A stretch of DNA of 64,000 nt from JAIRMO01 sp046533115. GTDB taxonomy: Bacteria > Spirochaetota > Spirochaetia > Treponematales > Breznakiellaceae. The DNA is taken from contig NZ_JAJQRC010000009.1 of the NCBI RefSeq assembly GCF_046533115.1, positions 35,465 to 99,464 of the forward strand, in the 5' to 3' direction. The position numbers and the translations under genes were made by a program. Positions 8,169-16,545 of this stretch are shown piece by piece (position 1 is the first letter of the stretch; the number at the start of each line of letters is the position of its first letter). The notes under the pieces were generated by a model, which was not told the DNA's origin, made no database searches, and saw only the letters and a program-made list of their open reading frames with translations.

Positions 8169-9119
8169 ATGGCCTTAGAACTCATTACCGGCGCCGATGA
8201 TGGAGGCCGCCGGCTGGACCGGATCCTCCGGAAGGCCCTTCCGGATCTGCCCCTTTCAGGGGTATACCGGCTTTTGCGGAAGGGCCGGATCCTGGTGGAC
8301 GGGAAACCCGGCCGGGCAAAAGACCGGGTACCGCCGGGGGCGCATATTCAGATCCCCGGGGAAACCGGCCTTTCCCGCCCGCCCGGCCTTTCCCCGGGGG
8401 GGGCTCCGCTCGGGGCCCTCCCCCGGGCGGATATACTCTGGGAAGGGGCGGGCCTCCTCTTCCTGAATAAACCCCCGGGGTTGCTGGTCCACGGGCCGGA
8501 AAGTCTTGAAACCCAGGTTCTCCGTTACCTTAGGGGCAAACTCCCCCCTTCCCTTTCCTTTAGGCCCGGCCCCCTCCACCGCCTGGATAGGCCTACCAGC
8601 GGGATCATCGCCTTTTCCACCAGTTTGGAGGGGGCGCGCAATTTCAGCGCCCTCCTCCGCCGGGGGGAGATAAAAAAACAATACCTTGCCCTAGTAGAGG
8701 GAAGCCCCGGGGAGCAGGCGGTCTGGGAGGACTGGCTTTTCCGGGACCGGGAACAAAAAAAGACCTTGCCCGCCGAAAACCCCGGGGAAAACGCGAAAAA
8801 GGCCCTGAGCCGGGTATGGACCCTGGGCTCAAGCGCCGGCTGTTCCCTGATCAGGCTGGAAATAGCCACCGGCAGGACCCATCAGATCCGGGCCCAGGCA
8901 GCTCTCCACGGGTATCCTTTGGCGGGGGACCGGAAATACGGGGGCCATATCCGGGAACCGGGCATCTTCCTCCATGCCTGTTCCCTGGAATTTATCGGGG
9001 AGGGAATAAGCGCTGTCCCCAAAATAGTAGCGGCGCCCCTTCCGGATACTTTTTTTCAAAGAGTATATGAACTTTTTGGAGATAAATTCACTGAAATCCT
9101 CTCTCCTTACTCCCTATAA
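8169..9119 (+). CDS. RluA/RluC/RluD-family 23S rRNA pseudouridine synthase
   Basis: An N-terminal S4 domain (GGRRLDRILRKALPDLPLSG...) is followed by the catalytic pseudouridine synthase domain with HRLDRPTSGI, whose Asp is the catalytic residue, and ATGRTHQIRAQAALHGYPLAGD near the C-terminus. Length 316 residues, normal for RluC/RluD. It isomerises specific uridines of 23S rRNA; which site cannot be told. I chose the ATG at 8169 (MALELITGADDGG) over the in-frame ATGs at 8136 and 8142 because homologous sequence begins there and the -10 element (8157-8162) would lie inside the longer frame. No Shine-Dalgarno is present, so a leaderless message is likely. Confidence 0.9.
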   Translation: MALELITGADDGGRRLDRILRKALPDLPLSGVYRLLRKGRILVDGKPGRAKDRVPPGAHIQIPGETGLSRPPGLSPGGAPLGALPRADILWEGAGLLFLNKPPGLLVHGPESLETQVLRYLRGKLPPSLSFRPGPLHRLDRPTSGIIAFSTSLEGARNFSALLRRGEIKKQYLALVEGSPGEQAVWEDWLFRDREQKKTLPAENPGENAKKALSRVWTLGSSAGCSLIRLEIATGRTHQIRAQAALHGYPLAGDRKYGGHIREPGIFLHACSLEFIGEGISAVPKIVAAPLPDTFFQRVYELFGDKFTEILSPYSL

Positions 9120-9130
9120 CGGACCTTTGA

Positions 9131-9139
9131 TGTTATAAT
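9131..9139 (+). promoter_or_regulatory. Extended -10 element before the P-loop/Asp23 gene
   Basis: TGTTATAAT (TGn plus TATAAT at 9134-9139) ends 7 nt before the ATG at 9147. No clear -35 and no Shine-Dalgarno. A start site at the ATG is predicted. Confidence 0.5.
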
Positions 9140-9146
9140 TAGAGTA

Positions 9147-10004
9147 ATGTTTCAAGGCTTTTTTTGGACCCTCAGAAGAATCAAAACCTACGCGCTGATT
9201 GGCGAAAGCGGTACCGGTAAAAGCTTTCGGGCGGTACTGGTCGCCCAGAAATACGATATTGATTTTATTATCGACGACGGATTGTTGATCCGGGACAACC
9301 GCATTGTGGCGGGCCACTCGGCAAAAAAAGAAAAAACCTTTATGGCGGCGGTTAAGGTCGCCCTCTTTGATGAAAAATCCCGGCGGGATGAGGTTGCCCG
9401 GCGGCTTCAAAATGAAAAATTCAAAAAGGTCCTTGTCCTGGGAACTTCGGAAAAGATGGTAATTAAAATCGCCTCCCGTTTACAGCTCCCTCCGCCGAGC
9501 AAAATTATCAAAATTGAGGATATCGCCTCCCAGGAGGAAATCGAACGGGCCATCAGAACCCGAAAAGTCGAGGGAAAACACGTTATTCCCGTTCCCTCCA
9601 TCGAAATTAAGCGGAACTATCCCAATATTTTTTATGACGCCATCAAGATCTTTAAACGGAAAAACGGGCCCGACGCCATCGGTCCCACCCCCAAGGTCCA
9701 TGAAAAATCCGTGGTACGACCGGAATACTCCAAACGGGGGAAGGTGATTATTTCCGAGGCGGCCTTAAGCCAGATGGTTATCCACTGTGTGGATGAATAT
9801 AATCAGAATATCCGGATCAAAAAAATTTCCGTCAAGGACGATGATGCCGGATACTGGCTGGTCATTACCATAGATGTTCCCTATGGAACCCAGCTGGGGG
9901 GGAATATCCATGAACTGCGGCAATATATAATCGAAAACATCGAACGATATACGGGGATACTTATTGAAGAGGTGAATATTATTATCGATAAGATAATACA
10001 GTAG
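9147..10004 (+). CDS. P-loop ATPase fused to an Asp23/Gls24-type domain
   Basis: The 285-residue protein has a Walker A loop GESGTGKS at 19-26, an internal region rich in Lys and Glu (100-200), and a C-terminal domain of about 100 residues starting at KVIISEAALSQMV that fits the Asp23/Gls24 (YloU-like) family, ending LIEEVNIIIDKIIQ. Asp23-family proteins are cell-envelope or cytoplasmic proteins of uncertain biochemical role. The fusion to a nucleotide-binding module suggests a nucleotide-controlled scaffold (inference). It starts 28 bp after the pseudouridine synthase, with its own extended -10 element. No signal peptide. Confidence 0.8.
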   Translation: MFQGFFWTLRRIKTYALIGESGTGKSFRAVLVAQKYDIDFIIDDGLLIRDNRIVAGHSAKKEKTFMAAVKVALFDEKSRRDEVARRLQNEKFKKVLVLGTSEKMVIKIASRLQLPPPSKIIKIEDIASQEEIERAIRTRKVEGKHVIPVPSIEIKRNYPNIFYDAIKIFKRKNGPDAIGPTPKVHEKSVVRPEYSKRGKVIISEAALSQMVIHCVDEYNQNIRIKKISVKDDDAGYWLVITIDVPYGTQLGGNIHELRQYIIENIERYTGILIEEVNIIIDKIIQ

Positions 10005-10054
10005 AAACCGGTACCTCTCCCCAAAAATAACCGAAGGTACCACAGGAGGGTATC

Positions 10055-11224
10055 ATGAAAAAAATTATCCACGGCGTTATTTTGAGCGCGGTCCTCTTAT
10101 GCTCCCTTTATGCCCAGGAAGGGACCGGCCCGGAAATGGCCGAAGCCGTCCGGGGCTACTATCGGGTTTTTTCCCAGCGGGGATGGGCGGACGCGGATAC
10201 CCTGGCCCGGGAATTGGAGCAGCGTTTTAACGAGTTCAACCGGCTTTTCCACTTTGACAAGCAAAGACTCAGGAGCCCCCTCGTGGTCCGGGCCTTTGAA
10301 GACCGGGAAATCTATAACGCCTATGTCTCCACCCGTCTGGGAAAAACCAGGGATGGGGCGGTGTATCTTCATTATAATCAGCCGGACCGGCGGGAACTGG
10401 TAATACTCCGGGGCAGCCCGGAAGAACCCTGGATGTTGGCCCATCAGGCTTTTATTCAATTTTTTAGGGCCTTTATTCCCTCCCCCCCCGCCTGGATGCA
10501 GGAAGGGTTTGCCATATATTTTAATACCCTGGGTTTTGACCGTACCACGGACAAATTAACCTATGAAGAAAATTTGTCCTGGCTTGATGAAGTTAAAACC
10601 CTGGGGCAAGCCACCCCTCCCCTGGAATCCATACTTCTGGCGGACATTCGGGGAATTCCCGATCATTTTCAAGGGCTTTCCTGGGCGCTGGTTTCTTTTC
10701 TTTTGAATAGCGGCAATCCGGATTATTTCAGGGCCCTCATTGAATCCTTTATACTCCTCTCCGATTCGGCTTCGGCGGCGATTAACTCCGAAACGGTAAT
10801 GAAGCGGATTACCCTCTGGACCGGCGCCAACACGCTCCAAAATGATTACCAAACCTACCTGGTCGGCCGCAAAACCTTTAGGGAATTGATCGATGAAGGG
10901 CAACGGGCCTATGAGGCCAAGGATTATATCGGGGCGGAACAGTCGTTTTTAACGGCCATCGATCAACGGCCTTCCCATTATGCCTCCTATTATTATCTGG
11001 GCCTTTTGGCCTATGAGGAAAAAAAGTATGACCGGGCAGAAGGGTATTACCGTTCGGCGCTGCAGTACGGAGCGGATCAAGCCCTGGTTCAATACGCCCG
11101 GGGACTCAACGCGGCGGCCCAGGGGCATAATGCCGAGGCAATAAACTTCCTGCAGGAAGCCGCCCGGCTATCCCCCCCGCGGTATAAGGAACGGGTTGAA
11201 AATTTAATTTCCGGTTTGCGATGA
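10055..11224 (+). CDS. Secreted TPR protein with a degenerate gluzincin-like domain
   Basis: A 389-residue exported protein: signal peptide MKKIIHGVILSAVLLCSLYA cut before QE. The middle (about 120-260) resembles DUF1570/gluzincin peptidase-like domains: AHQAFIQFFRAF stands where HExxH would be, followed by PAWMQEGFAIYF, which matches the downstream W-x-x-E-G-x-A motif. Both the catalytic Glu and the second His are missing, so it is probably inactive as a peptidase. The C-terminus has about three TPR units (FRELIDEGQRAYEAKDY..., YYYLGLLAYEEKKYDRAEGY). The start is certain: AGGAGGG lies 4 nt before the ATG. Likely periplasmic scaffold; partner unknown. Confidence 0.8.
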   Translation: MKKIIHGVILSAVLLCSLYAQEGTGPEMAEAVRGYYRVFSQRGWADADTLARELEQRFNEFNRLFHFDKQRLRSPLVVRAFEDREIYNAYVSTRLGKTRDGAVYLHYNQPDRRELVILRGSPEEPWMLAHQAFIQFFRAFIPSPPAWMQEGFAIYFNTLGFDRTTDKLTYEENLSWLDEVKTLGQATPPLESILLADIRGIPDHFQGLSWALVSFLLNSGNPDYFRALIESFILLSDSASAAINSETVMKRITLWTGANTLQNDYQTYLVGRKTFRELIDEGQRAYEAKDYIGAEQSFLTAIDQRPSHYASYYYLGLLAYEEKKYDRAEGYYRSALQYGADQALVQYARGLNAAAQGHNAEAINFLQEAARLSPPRYKERVENLISGLR

Positions 11225-11229
11225 TGTTT

Positions 11230-11245
11230 CCCGCCCCGGGGCGGG
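11230..11245. terminator. GC-rich palindrome between convergent genes
   Basis: A perfect 16-bp palindrome, CCCGCCCCGGGGCGGG, lies in the 52-bp gap between convergent genes. No T-tract follows on either strand, so a role as terminator is only possible. Confidence 0.35.
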
Positions 11246-11276
11246 TTCCGGGCCCCGGTTGAAAGCCCGGAAAACC

Positions 11277-12467
11277 CTAAAACAGGCCGCCCTCTCCGGG
11301 ACTGTCCCCGCCGGAGCCGCCCTTGGCATGCCCCCTGCGGCGGCGGCGTCTTTTTTTTGGGGGGTCCCCCCCGGGGATTTCCGCGGGCCCCGGAGCTTCA
11401 ACCACGGGGAACCAGACTTTTCCCCGCTCAATAAAGCGGGCTTTTTTTATGGTTATCCCATGTTCCCCAAAGATCATCCGTACCGCGTTATCCAGGTCCG
11501 CCCGGGGGGGATTTATGGGCAGTACAAATTGCCGCGCCCCAAAGAAGGCGTTTTGGTAATTCTCCATTATGCCCCCGTCCCAGTCCACAAAATCTTCCAG
11601 GTAATCCCTGATAAGGGCGGCCAAGGCGTCTCCGGTAGATTCGTTACCGGTCAGATCGGCCAGACTCTTCATATACCGGGTGCGGAAAACACTGTTTTTT
11701 TTCATTATTTCGGAAGCCCGGGGCTGTAAATATTCATATAGACCGAAAAAGTCGAGGCTTTCCACGATCCGGAAAGCGGAGGCGGAATGGATGATCTTAA
11801 AAAGCTCCTCCGTCAACCGGGAGGACGGTATGGAAGCAAGCAGGGCGGATTGTTTTTTAATTTTCCACTTTATCCAGAGGGACAGCTTAAATCCGGTGGT
11901 GGCGGCGTATTTTACCGCCCGGATCATCCGTACCGGATCGTCCTTAAAAATAACCGAAAGGGGAATGATGGGGCGGATCCTTTTGTTCCGTATATCCTTC
12001 ATCCCCCCCACATAGTCCACCACCACCTGTTTTCCGGGATCGTAAAAGAGGGCATTCAGAGAGAAATCCCGGCGAAGCACGTCCTCCTCAATGGTCCCGA
12101 AGGTATTGCTGGTGGGACCGTCTTTAAGGGAGCGAAAGGTGGAAACCTCGAAGATCTTGGGACCGAAATACACGTGGACCAGACGAAACCTTCGGCCAAT
12201 GATTCGGGCATTACGGAATGTTTTTTTTATCCGGGACGGGCTGGCGGCGCTGACGATGTCAAAATCCTTAGGCTTTTTACCCAACATCAAGTCCCGGACC
12301 GCCCCCCCGACGATATACGTTTCATACCCATGGGTCCGCAGCTTTTCGATAATATACACCGCATCGGCATCCACATCGGCAAAATTGATACCGTGCTCAT
12401 TCTGGGTATATACTATCGCCTTTTTAACCAGCTTACCGTTTTTTTCGGTGGTATATCGGATCCGCAT
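11277..12467 (-). CDS. pcnB: Poly(A) polymerase / CCA-type tRNA nucleotidyltransferase
   Basis: Class II polymerase-beta-superfamily nucleotidyltransferase of 396 residues. YIVGGAVRDLMLG (51-63) and the metal-binding DFD (68-70) form the active site, followed by RRDFSLNALFY and DDPVRMIRAVKYA of the neck. The C-terminus ends with a very basic patch (PPKKRRRRRRGHAK), as in bacterial PcnB poly(A) polymerases, which favours poly(A) polymerase over a CCA enzyme, though the two are hard to separate by sequence. I chose Met at 12467 (MRIRYTTEKNG), whose ATG overlaps the stop of the upstream hydrolase as TAATG, implying coupled translation. An in-frame ATG at 12488 would lie inside that gene. Confidence 0.85.
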   Translation of the reverse strand: MRIRYTTEKNGKLVKKAIVYTQNEHGINFADVDADAVYIIEKLRTHGYETYIVGGAVRDLMLGKKPKDFDIVSAASPSRIKKTFRNARIIGRRFRLVHVYFGPKIFEVSTFRSLKDGPTSNTFGTIEEDVLRRDFSLNALFYDPGKQVVVDYVGGMKDIRNKRIRPIIPLSVIFKDDPVRMIRAVKYAATTGFKLSLWIKWKIKKQSALLASIPSSRLTEELFKIIHSASAFRIVESLDFFGLYEYLQPRASEIMKKNSVFRTRYMKSLADLTGNESTGDALAALIRDYLEDFVDWDGGIMENYQNAFFGARQFVLPINPPRADLDNAVRMIFGEHGITIKKARFIERGKVWFPVVEAPGPAEIPGGDPPKKRRRRRRGHAKGGSGGDSPGEGGLF

Positions 12468-13426
12468 TAGTTTATCCGGGGAGAACAACGCCGGGAAAGC
12501 CAGGTCAAGAGGTTCTCCATTACTTCCTCCCGATTAGTTTCATTTAAAGGTTCATGCCGGGCATCGGGATACAACACAAATTCCAGGTCCGTTATCCCCA
12601 TAGACCGGTAGGCTTGTACCAGGGCGGTGGGACTGTTACCCATATCCCCCACCGGGTCGGCGCTGCCGGAAAAAACATAAATGGAAAGATCCCGGGGGAT
12701 CCCCTCCATCGCCTTAGGTTTATGGATCCGGCTTAAAGCGATCGCCAGATCCCGGTAAAATCCAGCCGAACAGAGTTTACCGCAGAGGGGATCCGCCGCA
12801 AAGGCGTCCACGAGCTTTTCATCCCGGGAAAGCCAGTCGAAATTGGTCCGATTAGGCCGGAACGGCTTATTAAAGGCCCCGTCCGCCAGAGCCCGGGCAA
12901 GCAGGGAACGGTTACGAACACCCCAAAAAAAGGCAAGGGTTTTCATAACCGGCGCACTGATCCCTATTCTTAATCCGTCGGGCCCCCGGGTACCGGAAAG
13001 GATACAGCCCCCCAGGGGCCGGCGGTAACTTTCGATATAGGCTTGCGCAATAAAGGAACCCCAGGAATGGCCTAACAAAAACAGGGGAAGGTCCGGATAG
13101 GCTTCCGCGATATGACGGTGGATCTCCTCAATGTCCGATACCACCAGGGAAAACCCATCCCGGTCGGCGCAATGCCCCAGAAGCCCCCCGATCCCGGGCC
13201 CGTTCACCCCGGGGTCCGCGGTTTGTCCGTGGCCCCGCATATCTGCGGCCCAGACCGCAAAGCCCCCGCCGCAGAGCCGGCGGGCAAGTTCCCCGTACCG
13301 CAGGGAATGTTCCGCCATACCATGAACTATATGTACCACCCCCCGGGGCCGGTCTTCCGGTTTCCATTGCCGCACAAAAAGCCGGGCCCCGTCGGTTCCG
13401 GATATCCATGTATTCGATTCATCCAT
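12467..13426 (-). CDS. Alpha/beta hydrolase, lysophospholipase / monoacylglycerol lipase type
   Basis: A 319-residue serine hydrolase of the Hydrolase_4 family. The nucleophile elbow is GHSWGS, the acid is in SGSADPVGD and the His in YPDARHEPLNE. HGMAEHSLRYGELARRL near the N-terminus is typical of monoacylglycerol lipases and lysophospholipase L2. No signal peptide, so cytoplasmic. It is the first gene of a two-gene unit with the nucleotidyltransferase. The start ATG is preceded by TACAAT ending 6 nt upstream. Confidence 0.88.
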   Translation of the reverse strand: MDESNTWISGTDGARLFVRQWKPEDRPRGVVHIVHGMAEHSLRYGELARRLCGGGFAVWAADMRGHGQTADPGVNGPGIGGLLGHCADRDGFSLVVSDIEEIHRHIAEAYPDLPLFLLGHSWGSFIAQAYIESYRRPLGGCILSGTRGPDGLRIGISAPVMKTLAFFWGVRNRSLLARALADGAFNKPFRPNRTNFDWLSRDEKLVDAFAADPLCGKLCSAGFYRDLAIALSRIHKPKAMEGIPRDLSIYVFSGSADPVGDMGNSPTALVQAYRSMGITDLEFVLYPDARHEPLNETNREEVMENLLTWLSRRCSPRIN

Positions 13427-13432
13427 GGCTCC

Positions 13433-13474
13433 ATTGTACTCCCTATGTTAATGTTCTGACAATAATGGTATAAT
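13433..13474. promoter_or_regulatory. Overlapping divergent promoters with -10 elements against both start codons
   Basis: On the minus strand TTGTCA (13462-13457), an 18-bp spacer and TACAAT (13438-13433) lie 6 nt from the hydrolase ATG. On the plus strand TGGTATAAT (13466-13474) ends 9 nt before the methyltransferase ATG at 13484. The two overlap in a 57-bp gap, so transcription in the two directions should compete. Confidence 0.55.
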
Positions 13475-13483
13475 AAAAATTCC

Positions 13484-14698
13484 ATGAGAATGGGTGAAAT
13501 TTTTACCGCCCCGGTGGAACGGATCGTCTCCGGGGGGGCCGGAATAGTCCGTTACCGGGGAAAATCCGTCTTTATAAACCTTACCGCCCCGGGAGATCTG
13601 GTAACCGGACGAATAATCGAAGAGAACAAGGACTGGGCATGGGCGGAATTGCTGGAAATCTCTGAACCTTCCCCGTTGAGGAAGACGCCCTTTTGTCCCC
13701 TCTACGGAAGCTGCGGGGGATGTTCCCTTCAGCACCTGTCCTATGAAGCTCAGCTAGCGGAAAAAAGCCGGATGCTCCGGGATGCCTTGGTCCGTTTAGG
13801 GAGTTTTTCCTCCTTTCCCGAGCCGGCAATCCATCCTTCCGCCCCCGAAGGGTACCGAAACCGTATGCAATTCCATCGTATAAAACCAATTCCTCCGTCC
13901 CGGCGTTCCCGGTCCGTACCAAGTCCTGCAGGTTCCCGGCGGCCGTTTCCCCTGGGTTTCAAGGCCCGGAAAAGCGGGGAACTCATCCCCGTCGCCGACT
14001 GTCCCGTCGCGGACCCGGGGATACGACGGGTCCTGGCGGAGGGAACCCTGCCCATAGCTCCGGATAGGGACCGGTTTACCGTTTATGCCCGGGGCAATAC
14101 CCTCGTATATGAGGGGGGCCCTTCCCGGGGAAAAGTAACACTGCTGGATAGGGAACTTCTGATGGACGCGGGGGTTTTTTTCCAAAGTAACGGAACCGCC
14201 CTGGAACTCCTGATTCCGGAACTCCTGGAAGCCGCCGGGGGGGCGGATCCCTCCCTTCCCATGGCGGATATTTACTGCGGGGTGGGGACCTTTGCCGTTT
14301 TTTTAGGGGAATATTTTTCCCGGATCGATCTGGTGGAGGAAAACCGGCAGGCCCTGAGCCTGGCCCGGGAAAATATGCCCGGCGGGAATTGCCGCTTTTT
14401 CCCCCTGAAGGCGGATCAATGGGTAAAGACCCGGGGGACCGGGGCAAAAAGCCCCGGGAAAGGGCCCTATGGATTCATAATCGTAGATCCCCCCCGGCAG
14501 GGGCTTTCCGGGACCCTGCGGCAATGGCTTATCCATGAGGGGCCGCCGGTACTGGCCTATGTATCCTGCGATCCCGCCACATTGGCCAGGGACAGCCGGG
14601 AGTTATGCCGCGGAGGATATGGACTTGAAAAACTCAGCTTCCATGATTTTTATCCCCAGACCGCCCATATCGAAACCTTGGCGGTATTCAAAAAGTGA
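13484..14698 (+). CDS. rlmD: 23S rRNA (uracil-5-)-methyltransferase, RumA/RlmD type
   Basis: A 404-residue m5U methyltransferase. N-terminal TRAM domain (residues 1-58), then a 4Fe-4S site with C71, C77 and C80 (CPLYGSCGGC) and a fourth Cys in VADCPVADPG. The SAM-binding motif is MADIYCGVGTFAVFLGE. Catalysis: VDPPRQGL, nucleophile Cys in YVSCDPATLARD, and FYPQTAHIETLAVFKK at the end. RlmD methylates U1939 of 23S rRNA in other bacteria; a paralogue specific for another uridine is possible. No Shine-Dalgarno; the TATAAT at 13469-13474 suggests a leaderless or 1-3-nt leader mRNA. The stop overlaps the next gene's possible GTG start. Confidence 0.9.
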   Translation: MRMGEIFTAPVERIVSGGAGIVRYRGKSVFINLTAPGDLVTGRIIEENKDWAWAELLEISEPSPLRKTPFCPLYGSCGGCSLQHLSYEAQLAEKSRMLRDALVRLGSFSSFPEPAIHPSAPEGYRNRMQFHRIKPIPPSRRSRSVPSPAGSRRPFPLGFKARKSGELIPVADCPVADPGIRRVLAEGTLPIAPDRDRFTVYARGNTLVYEGGPSRGKVTLLDRELLMDAGVFFQSNGTALELLIPELLEAAGGADPSLPMADIYCGVGTFAVFLGEYFSRIDLVEENRQALSLARENMPGGNCRFFPLKADQWVKTRGTGAKSPGKGPYGFIIVDPPRQGLSGTLRQWLIHEGPPVLAYVSCDPATLARDSRELCRGGYGLEKLSFHDFYPQTAHIETLAVFKK

Positions 14699-16443
14699 AG
14701 GCTATGTGCCGGCGATACCGCTGTCTGGTTTTCCTGCTTGCCGCAGCCCTCCCCCTGGTCTATGCCCAGGAAACGGCCGAAGGGGATCCCCCGTCCTATA
14801 CCACCCCTATCTGGCGGGAAGCCCTGGAGGGAATGGTCATGGGGCTCCCGTCGGTTCAGGCGGGAACGGTGGTAGTGGTATTGGATGGGGGAAACCTGAA
14901 AACCTATACCTACGGGGGCGATTTTCTCTGGGATTATTTTGCCGGAGGAAAATTAGCCCCCTATGTCACCAGATCCCGGGAGGGGATCAGCTATATTTGC
15001 GGAACCGATGGGATCTTTATCGTTATCAACCGGGTCGGCAGGGAACTATGGCGGCTGAATCTGGGCGCCCCCCTTTCCGCGCCGGTCCTTGTCGGTTGGG
15101 ACGGACGGCTCTTTATCCCCTTTGGGGAGCGGCTCATCTGCTATACCGCCTCGGGGTATCCCCTGTGGCGAAAAAAACTACCCGCCCCCATTGCCTTGGC
15201 CCCCAAAGCGGATAACCGGGGAGGGCTGATGATGGTTCTGGAAAATGGGGAATTCCTTTCGATAAATCCCTTTGGAAAAACCCGCTTCCAGCTGCTTCCG
15301 GAGGTCCCCGCGGTAATAACCCCCCTGAACAGCGGGAAAGATTCGGAGGACCGGGGGACAACCCTGGTATTTTACCAGACCGGCACCGTGGACAGGATAA
15401 GCCGGGAGCCGAATGGAACTCAGACCCTGACATCCGCGGTCTTTCCCGATCTGCCCGCCCCCCCCCTGGCCGCGGTGAGCCGGAATAACCTGGTGGCCCT
15501 TACCCTGAAGGACGGCAGGGTGCTGCTCCTCTCCGGTTCCGACGGCCGGCTCCTCTGGACCGGGGAAAGCCACCTCAGGGCCGGGAAAACCAAGGATGCC
15601 GGGGAAGAAGTGTTAATGCTTTTTGATGAACGGGGGATCTATGTACTCTCCCGAAGCGGAGCATCGGGGTTTACCGAAGACGGCCGGCGGCTGTGGATAC
15701 TGGATCTGGCGGGGACGGCGGCGCTTCCCGCCTTCAGCGATGAGGGCATCCTCTTTGCCGGCGGGGAGGACTGGATCCTCTATGCCTACCGGACCGAGCA
15801 TAGGACCAGGTCCTTGCCGAGATCCCTCTACGGCCCCGCCCCGGAGGGCAGTTACGGCTTGGGCAAGCCGCCCCTCTTATCCTGGGCGGATTATACCTTC
15901 CGGTTTGGGGACGGGGATATTGACCACCGATTGGAACGGATCCGGGAGGATATTTTCGCGGGCCGCCTTGGGGAAAACGAAGCGGACTATACCGGCTATT
16001 TAATGGAACTGGCCGGGAGCTTTATCCATACCCCCGGGGTATCCGCCGCCCGGCCCCCGGTCCATGTCCGCCACCGGATCGAAGGGATCCGGCTGCTGGG
16101 CTATATCGGCTCTTGGGAAACCATCCCCTTTCTTTCAATCCTTTTATATTACGAACAGGAACCGCTGGTTAAAACAGCCGCCGCGGAAGCCATAGGCCGT
16201 ATCGGGCTTGATCCCGACGGTATCGCCCTGGAGATGTTTTCTGCCATGCTGCGGCCGAATACCCCCGGGGAGGATGAGCGGATTTTGACGGCCATAGCCG
16301 CGGCCACCGGAGCCCTCTGCCGTTTTTCCGGCCCGCCCCTCAGTAACGGGGGGGTAAAGATTCTGACAACCCTTACGGGCAGCGGCTATCCGCCGAAAGT
16401 ACGGGATCAGGCTAAAAAGGAACTACGATCGTTGAGCCGTTAA
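14695..16443 (+). CDS. Exported PQQ/BamB-like beta-propeller protein with C-terminal HEAT repeats
   Basis: A 582-residue protein with a signal peptide (CLVFLLAAALPLVYA cut before QE). Residues about 35-370 are repeats of the PQQ/BamB-like propeller type (GDFLWDYFAGG, GRELWRLNLGAP, GYPLWRKKLPAP, DGRLLWTGE, GRRLWILDLAG). The C-terminal 160 residues form HEAT-like helices (IEGIRLLGYIGSWETIPFL, VKTAAAEAIGRIGLD). Propeller-HEAT architecture suggests a periplasmic interaction scaffold; BamB-like function in outer-membrane assembly is possible but unproven. The start is GTG at 14695, overlapping the previous stop by 4 bp, or ATG at 14704. It is followed by another exported protein gene. Confidence 0.8.
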   Translation: MKAMCRRYRCLVFLLAAALPLVYAQETAEGDPPSYTTPIWREALEGMVMGLPSVQAGTVVVVLDGGNLKTYTYGGDFLWDYFAGGKLAPYVTRSREGISYICGTDGIFIVINRVGRELWRLNLGAPLSAPVLVGWDGRLFIPFGERLICYTASGYPLWRKKLPAPIALAPKADNRGGLMMVLENGEFLSINPFGKTRFQLLPEVPAVITPLNSGKDSEDRGTTLVFYQTGTVDRISREPNGTQTLTSAVFPDLPAPPLAAVSRNNLVALTLKDGRVLLLSGSDGRLLWTGESHLRAGKTKDAGEEVLMLFDERGIYVLSRSGASGFTEDGRRLWILDLAGTAALPAFSDEGILFAGGEDWILYAYRTEHRTRSLPRSLYGPAPEGSYGLGKPPLLSWADYTFRFGDGDIDHRLERIREDIFAGRLGENEADYTGYLMELAGSFIHTPGVSAARPPVHVRHRIEGIRLLGYIGSWETIPFLSILLYYEQEPLVKTAAAEAIGRIGLDPDGIALEMFSAMLRPNTPGEDERILTAIAAATGALCRFSGPPLSNGGVKILTTLTGSGYPPKVRDQAKKELRSLSR

Positions 16444-16526
16444 GCAGCAGCGACCAAATTTCACCATGCGGTTTACGCGGTTCCCTTGCGTTTTTTTCAA
16501 AACTCGGTTAATTTTGAAAGAGCCTC

Positions 16527-16532
16527 TATAAT
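16527..16532 (+). promoter_or_regulatory. -10 element before the P83/100 gene
   Basis: TATAAT at 16527-16532 precedes GGAG (16534-16537) and the ATG at 16546. No strong -35 is visible. Predicted leader is about 6 nt. Confidence 0.4.
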
Positions 16533-16545
16533 TGGAGCAAGGATT

